A stretch of DNA of 64,000 bases from Phytophthora hibernalis. Its lineage: Eukaryota > Oomycota > Peronosporomycetes > Peronosporales > Peronosporaceae. A program made the position numbers and the translations under genes. Positions 58,999 to 64,000 of the stretch are shown here, one piece after another (position 1 is the stretch's first letter; the number at the start of each line of letters is the position of its first letter). The DNA is taken from NCBI GenBank assembly GCA_012656075.1, contig JAAKBF010000039.1, positions 367,104 to 431,103 of the forward strand. The letters are read 5' to 3'. The notes under the pieces were generated by a model. It made no database searches. It saw nothing but the letters and a program-made list of their open reading frames with translations, and was not told the origin of the DNA.

Positions 58999-59989
58999 AC
59001 AGCACATACATTAAACACACCACAAAACCCACACGCACTCGAAACCAGCAAACTACGCACGCCATAAATACGCCAAACGTACGCCATTACCACATGACCA
59101 ACTACCCAAGACCCGACAACATGTATACTTTCATGCAACTCGAACCGAAGCACAACACCTTCGCACCACCTCATGCCAGACCAACGGAGCGCCGCCGCTT
59201 GCCTGCCTGCCAGCCAGCCTACATACATGGCTGCTCTCACCGATCCAAGCACCCTAACGCATGTCTAGCGTCACCATGTCATGCCCTCCCTGCCTCATCG
59301 AGCAGCGTTGTGCTCCAGTGAAATATCCGCGGGTGTTCATTTTGCACCAAGCAAGAACGGACGATACACGAGAGGACAAGTTGTCTCCGACTCACGACCT
59401 CCTTTCCGATCTTCTGTTCTGTCTCCCTTACTTCATTATTGCAGCCTTGTCGACTACTCACTCCGTAGTGGTGGTATTGCCGGTCATGGGGGAGTAGCTG
59501 ACTTGCTGGATATCTGTTGTGTGCGCTAGATTAAACAGAAGTCAAGGCGCAGATACTCCCATCCACACGACAGGAGCAAGAAAGAAGGGCATGCATTGCC
59601 TTGCGCAACAACCTCCATTCAACGTGTACAAACAAACAAACCGGCCAACCAGTGTCGCTGAACAATGCTTCGGAGCGAAGAATCTAGTGCTGTGATGGAC
59701 CGATACTACATCACTCGCGACTGGGTATCAGGTGCTGCTGTGATTGCATATGATGCTTGTCTGAGTTATTGGGAGGCCAATAGTAAGCCTAGACAATGAC
59801 AAAAAGGGCACCAAGCAACCTGCCTCCGAAAATGACAAAAGGTGCACCAAGCAATAAGCCACTCGGAGTTCAGCCAACGACCGGGAGTAGCACACACACA
59901 GACAAATTTTGTCACTGGCTGGCTGATTTACCTGGCCAACAGCACCAGTACTCAGACGGAAGGCGCAAGACTCCTGGTAAAGGAAAGCG

Positions 59990-60061
59990 TGCGCCGTCGG
60001 GGAATCGAACCCCGACCTCGTCCGTGGGAGGGACGAATCCTAACCATTAGACCAACGGCGC
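59990..60061 (-). tRNA. tRNA-Gly(CCC)
   Basis: Identical to the 22585 copy; left flank is GGTAAAGG, two bases shorter than usual. Confidence 0.92.
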
Positions 60062-60403
60062 GCCAGAACAAGCTCATGTCTCGCAAAAACAAACACCCAC
60101 AGAACCACAACCCTAGACGAATACACAACAAAAATACACCACACCGACTCAATCAAATATCATGCTATCATGCCGCACGATGCGATACCCCCACGCTCTC
60201 TCCACCCAGCGCTTGGGTGTTGCAAACCCCGGAGCCGTGAAACAACGTGTACATTCAGCTGACGTTTGCACGCCCCCACAGAGGAGACAAGACGTGCTGG
60301 AGTGGCTCGTAGGTTGGGCAAGCATGCACATATGTAGGCGCGCGTAGACAGGTGCTGAAAGCGATGTAAAAGATGAGAAACGGGGCGGCAAAGAGGGCAA
60401 AGT

Positions 60404-60475
60404 TGCGCCGTCGGGGAATCGAACCCCGACCTCATCCTTGGAAGGGATGAATCCTAACCATTAGACCAACGGTGC
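60404..60475 (-). tRNA. tRNA-Gly(TCC)
   Basis: TCC type; followed by the 204-bp deletion. Confidence 0.82.
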
Positions 60476-61262
60476 ACAGCACATACATTAAACACACCAC
60501 AAAACCCACACGCACTCGAAACCAGCAAACTACGCACGCCATAAATACGCCAAACGTACGCCATTACCACATGACCAACTACCCAAGACCCGACAACATG
60601 TATACTTTCATGCAACTCGAACCGAAGCACAACACCTTCGCACCACCTCATGCCAGACCAACGGAGCGCCGCCGCTTGCCTGCCTGCCAGCCAGCCTACA
60701 TACATGGCTGCTCTCACCGATCCAAGCACCCTAACGCATGTCTAGCGTCACCATGTCGTGCCCTCCCTGCCTCACTTGCTGGATATCTGTTGTGTGCGCT
60801 AGATTAAACAGAAGTCAAGGCGCAGATACTCCCATCCACACGACAGGAGCAAGAAAGAAGGGCATGCATTGCCTTGCGCAACAACCTCCATTCAACGTGT
60901 ACAAACAAACAAACCGGCCAACCAGTGTCGCTGAACAATGCTTCGGAGCGAAGAATCTAGTGCTGTGATGGACCGATACTACATCACTCGCGACTGGGTA
61001 TCAGGTGCTGCTGTGATTGCATATGATGCTTGTCTGAGTTATTGGGAGGCCAATAGTAAGCCTAGACAATGACAAAAGGGCACCAAGCAACCTGCCTCCG
61101 AAAATGACAAAAGGTGCACCAAGCAATAAGCCACTCGGAGTTCAGCCAACGACCGGGAGTAGCACACACACACACAAATTTTGTCACTGGCTGGCTGATT
61201 TACCTGGCCAACAGCACCAGTACTCAGACGGAAGGCGCAAGACTCCTGGTATAAGGAAAGCG

Positions 61263-61334
61263 TGCGCCGTCGGGGAATCGAACCCCGACCTCATCCTTGG
61301 AAGGGATGAATCCTAACCATTAGACCAACGGTGC
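61263..61334 (-). tRNA. tRNA-Gly(TCC), with CCC-type 3' flank
   Basis: TCC-type body throughout (CATCC-CTTCCAA-GGATG), but the left flank is the CCC one (GGAAAGCGT). The crossover that removed the CCC gene lies at the 3' end of the tRNA, so the product stays fully TCC-like. Confidence 0.8.
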
Positions 61335-62325
61335 ACAGCACATACATTAAACACACCACAAAACCCCACACGCACTTGAAACCAGCAAACTACGCACGCC
61401 ATAAATACGCCAAACGTACGCCATTACCACATGACCAACTACCCAAGACCCGACAACATGTATACTTTCATGCAACTCGAACCGAAGCACAACACCTTCG
61501 CACCACCTCATGCCAGACCAACGGAGCGCCGCCGCTTGCCTGCCTGCCAGCCAGCCTACATACATGGCTGCTCTCACCGATCCAAGCACCCTAACGCATG
61601 TCTAGCGTCACCATGTCATGCCCTCCCCGCCTCATCGAGCAGCGTTGTGCTCCAGTGAAATATCCGCGGGTGTTCATTTTGCACCAAGCAAGAACGGACG
61701 ATACACGAGAGGACAAGTTGTCTCCGACTCACGACCTCCTTTCCGATCTTCTTTTCTGTCTCCCTTACTTCATTATTGCAGCCTTGTCGACTACTCACTC
61801 CGTAGTGGTGATATTGCCGGTCATGGGGAGTAGCTGACTTGCTGGATATCTGTTGTGTGCGCTAGATTAAACAGAAGTCAAGGCGCAGATACTCCCATCC
61901 ACACGACAGGAGCAAGAAAGAAGGGCATGCATTGCCTTGCGCAACAACCTCCATTCAACGTGTACAAACAAACAAACCGGCCAACCAGTGTCGCTGAACA
62001 ATGCTTCGGAGCGAAGAATCTAGTGCTGTGATGGACCGATACTACATCACTGCGACTGGGTATCAGGTGCTGCTGTGATTGCATATGATGCTTGTCTGAG
62101 TTATTGGGAGGCCAATAGTAAGCCTAGACAATGACAAAAAGGGCACCAAGCAACCTGCCTCCGAAAATGACAAAAGGTGCACCAAGCAATAAGCCACTCG
62201 GAGTTCAGCCAACGACCGGGAGTAGCACACACACACACAAATTTTGTCACTGGCTGGCTGATTTACCTGGCCAACAGCACCAGTACTCAGACGGAAGGCG
62301 CAAGACTCCTGGTATAAGGAAAGCG

Positions 62326-62397
62326 TGCGCCGTCGGGGAATCGAACCCCGACCTCGTCCGTGGGAGGGATGAATCCTAACCATTAGACCAACGGCGC
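62326..62397 (-). tRNA. tRNA-Gly(CCC) with stem mismatch
   Basis: CCC-type except that the 5' anticodon stem is CATCC, giving A28:C42 with a CCC anticodon. A short gene-conversion tract from a TCC gene, or a point mutation, would explain it. Its TCC partner is 336 bp away because of several small deletions. Confidence 0.75.
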
Positions 62398-62733
62398 GCC
62401 AGAACAAGCTCATGTCTCGCAAAAACAAACACCCACAGAACCACAACCCTAGACGAATACACAACAAAAATACACCACCGACTCAATCAAATATCATGCT
62501 ATCATGCCGCACGATGCGATACCCCCACGCTCTCTCCACCCAGCGCTTGGGTGTTGCAAACCCCGGAGCCGTGAAACAACGTACATTCAGCTGACGTTTG
62601 CACGCCCCCACAGAGGAGACAAGACGCTGGAGTGGCTCGTAGGTTGGGCAAGCATGCACATATATAGGCGCGCGTAGACAGGTGCTGAAAGCGATGTAAA
62701 AGATGAGAAACGGGGCGGCAAAGAGGGCAAAGT

Positions 62734-62805
62734 TGCGCCGTCGGGGAATCGAACCCCGACCTCATCCTTGGAAGGGATGAATCCTAACCATTAGACCAAC
62801 GGTGC
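62734..62805 (-). tRNA. tRNA-Gly(TCC)
   Basis: TCC type; left spacer carries several 1-4-bp deletions not seen in other units. Confidence 0.82.
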
Positions 62806-63796
62806 ACAGCACATACATTAAACACACCACAAAACCCACACGCACTCGAAACCAGCAAACTACGCACGCCATAAATACGCCAAACGTACGCCATTACCAC
62901 ATGACCAACTACCCAAGACCCGACAACATGTATACTTTCATGCAACTCGAACCGAAGCACAACACCTTCGCACCACCTCATGCCAGACCAACGGAGCGCC
63001 GCCGCTTGCCTGCCTGCCAGCCAGCCTACATACATGGCTGCTCTCACCGATCCAAGCACCCTAACGCATGTCTAGCGTCACCATGTCATGCCCTCCCTGC
63101 CTCATCGAGCAGCGTTGTGCTCCAGTGAAATATCCGCGGGTGTTCATTTTGCACCAAGCAAGAACGGACGATACACGAGAGGACAAGTTGTCTCCGACTC
63201 ACGACCTCCTTCCGATCTTCTGTTCTGTCTCCTTACTTCATTATTGCAGCCTTGTCGACTACTCACTCCGTAGTGGTGATATTGCCGGTCATGGGAGTAG
63301 CTGACTTGCTGGATATCTGTTGTGTGCGCTAGATTAAACAGAAGTCAAGGCGCAGATACTCCCATCCACACGACAGGAGCAAGAAAGAAGGGCATGCATT
63401 GCCTTGCGCAACAACCTCCATTCAACGTGTACAAACAAACAAACCGGCCAACCAGTGTCGCTGAACAATGCTTCGGAGCGAAGAATCTAGTGCTGTGATG
63501 GACCGATACTACATCACTCGCGACTGGGTATCAGGTGCTGCTGTGATTGCATATGATGCTTGTCTGAGTTATTGGGAGGCCAATAGTAAGCCTAGACAAT
63601 GACAAAAAGGGCACCAAGCAACCTGCCTCCGAAAATGACAAAAGGTGCACCAAGCAATAAGCCACTCGGAGTTCAGCCAACGACCGGGAGTAGCACACAC
63701 ACACACAAATTTTGTCATCACTGGCTGGCTGATTTACCTGGCCAACAGCACCAGTACTCAGACGGAAGGCGCAAGACTCCTGGTATAAGGAAAGCG

Positions 63797-63867
63797 TGCG
63801 CCGTCGGGGAATCGAACCCCGACCTCGTCCGTGGGAGGACGAATCCTAACCATTAGACCAACGGCGC
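63797..63867 (-). tRNA. tRNA-Gly(CCC), one-base deletion
   Basis: One G/C pair is missing from the anticodon stem-loop region (GTGGGAGGAC for GTGGGAGGGAC), so either the stem or the loop is short. It is the last tRNA before the window edge; a sequence error is possible. Confidence 0.65.
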
Positions 63868-64000
63868 GCCAGAACAAGCTCATGTCTCGCAAAAACAAAC
63901 ACCCACAGAACCACAACCCTAGACGAATACACAACAAAATACACCACACCGACTCAATCAAATATCATGCTATCATGCCGCACGATGCGATACCCCACGC

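Larger units (their letters stand above)
21986..64000. repeat. 42-kb tandem array of tRNA-Gly units
   Basis: Head-to-tail copies of one unit fill the right two thirds of the window and continue past its end. The full unit (about 1475 bp) carries tRNA-Gly(CCC), a spacer of about 341 bp, tRNA-Gly(TCC) and about 991 bp of non-coding sequence; all tRNAs are on the minus strand. Shorter units of about 1270 and 1063 bp and triple-tRNA units also occur. Units are almost identical, differing mainly by single indels in C or A runs (4 or 5 C in GATACCCC, 4 or 5 A in GACAAAA), which argues for ongoing homogenisation. I count 56 tRNA-like loci: 25 with a CCC anticodon or CCC body, 23 TCC and 8 chimeras. 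Long frames recurring in every unit on both strands lack any family similarity and cross the tRNA genes, so no protein is called. Confidence 0.95.

Noticed and set aside
22322..63961. Recurring open frames of 60-170 codons in every array unit on both strands
   Set aside because: They repeat because the DNA repeats, cross the tRNA genes, overlap each other in several frames, change length with single-base indels and resemble no protein family.
21986..64000. CRISPR-like array
   Set aside because: The repeats are over 1 kb with no short unique spacers, and the context is eukaryotic.

Overview
The window looks like nuclear DNA of an oomycete, most probably Phytophthora or a close relative. The evidence is the mix of degraded PiggyBac, Crypton, MULE, Ty3/gypsy and Ty1/copia-like elements, relics of multicopy SANT/DOT1-like and SET-domain genes, short GT-AG introns of 48 and 66 bp, and roughly balanced base composition. 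This is inferred from protein and DNA patterns read by eye; no database search was run. I see no intact host protein-coding gene.

Left part (1-15224) is a transposon graveyard. In order: a frameshifted PiggyBac-like transposase (1-1950, +); a SANT/Myb-like plus DOT1-like methyltransferase relic (2306-3087, -); a retroelement Gag-like relic (4101-4727, -); a 133-bp perfect palindrome (5163-5295); a Crypton tyrosine-recombinase relic (5590-7055, -); small hairpins and a possible MITE (7324-8257); the 5' part of a second Crypton (9821-10278, +); about 3 kb of unassigned sequence; and a MULE transposase relic with two candidate introns (13401-15224, +).

Middle part (15225-21985) is built around a nearly perfect 1.53-kb inverted repeat (15225-16757 and 19362-20895). 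Each arm holds the 3' end of a Ty3/gypsy element: integrase C-terminus, 3' untranslated region with a tRNA-like segment, polypurine tract and one LTR. The 2.6-kb spacer holds a broken SET-domain gene (-) and the 5' end of a copia-like element (+). The flanks suggest that the spacer has been inverted by recombination between the arms.

Right part (21986-64000, running off the window) is a 42-kb tandem array with 56 tRNA-like loci, all on the minus strand. The basic unit is about 1475 bp and carries one tRNA-Gly(CCC) and one tRNA-Gly(TCC) gene about 341 bp apart. Variants are a unit of about 1270 bp (204-bp deletion), a unit of about 1063 bp with a single CCC/TCC chimeric tRNA, and triple-tRNA units. 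These are the reciprocal products expected from unequal crossing-over between the two isoacceptor genes. All open reading frames in the array are by-products of the repeat; I call none as a protein gene.

The array is the most striking feature: a tandem tRNA array in which crossing-over between isoacceptor genes seems to make hybrid tRNA genes, some of which, probably defective, have themselves been amplified.
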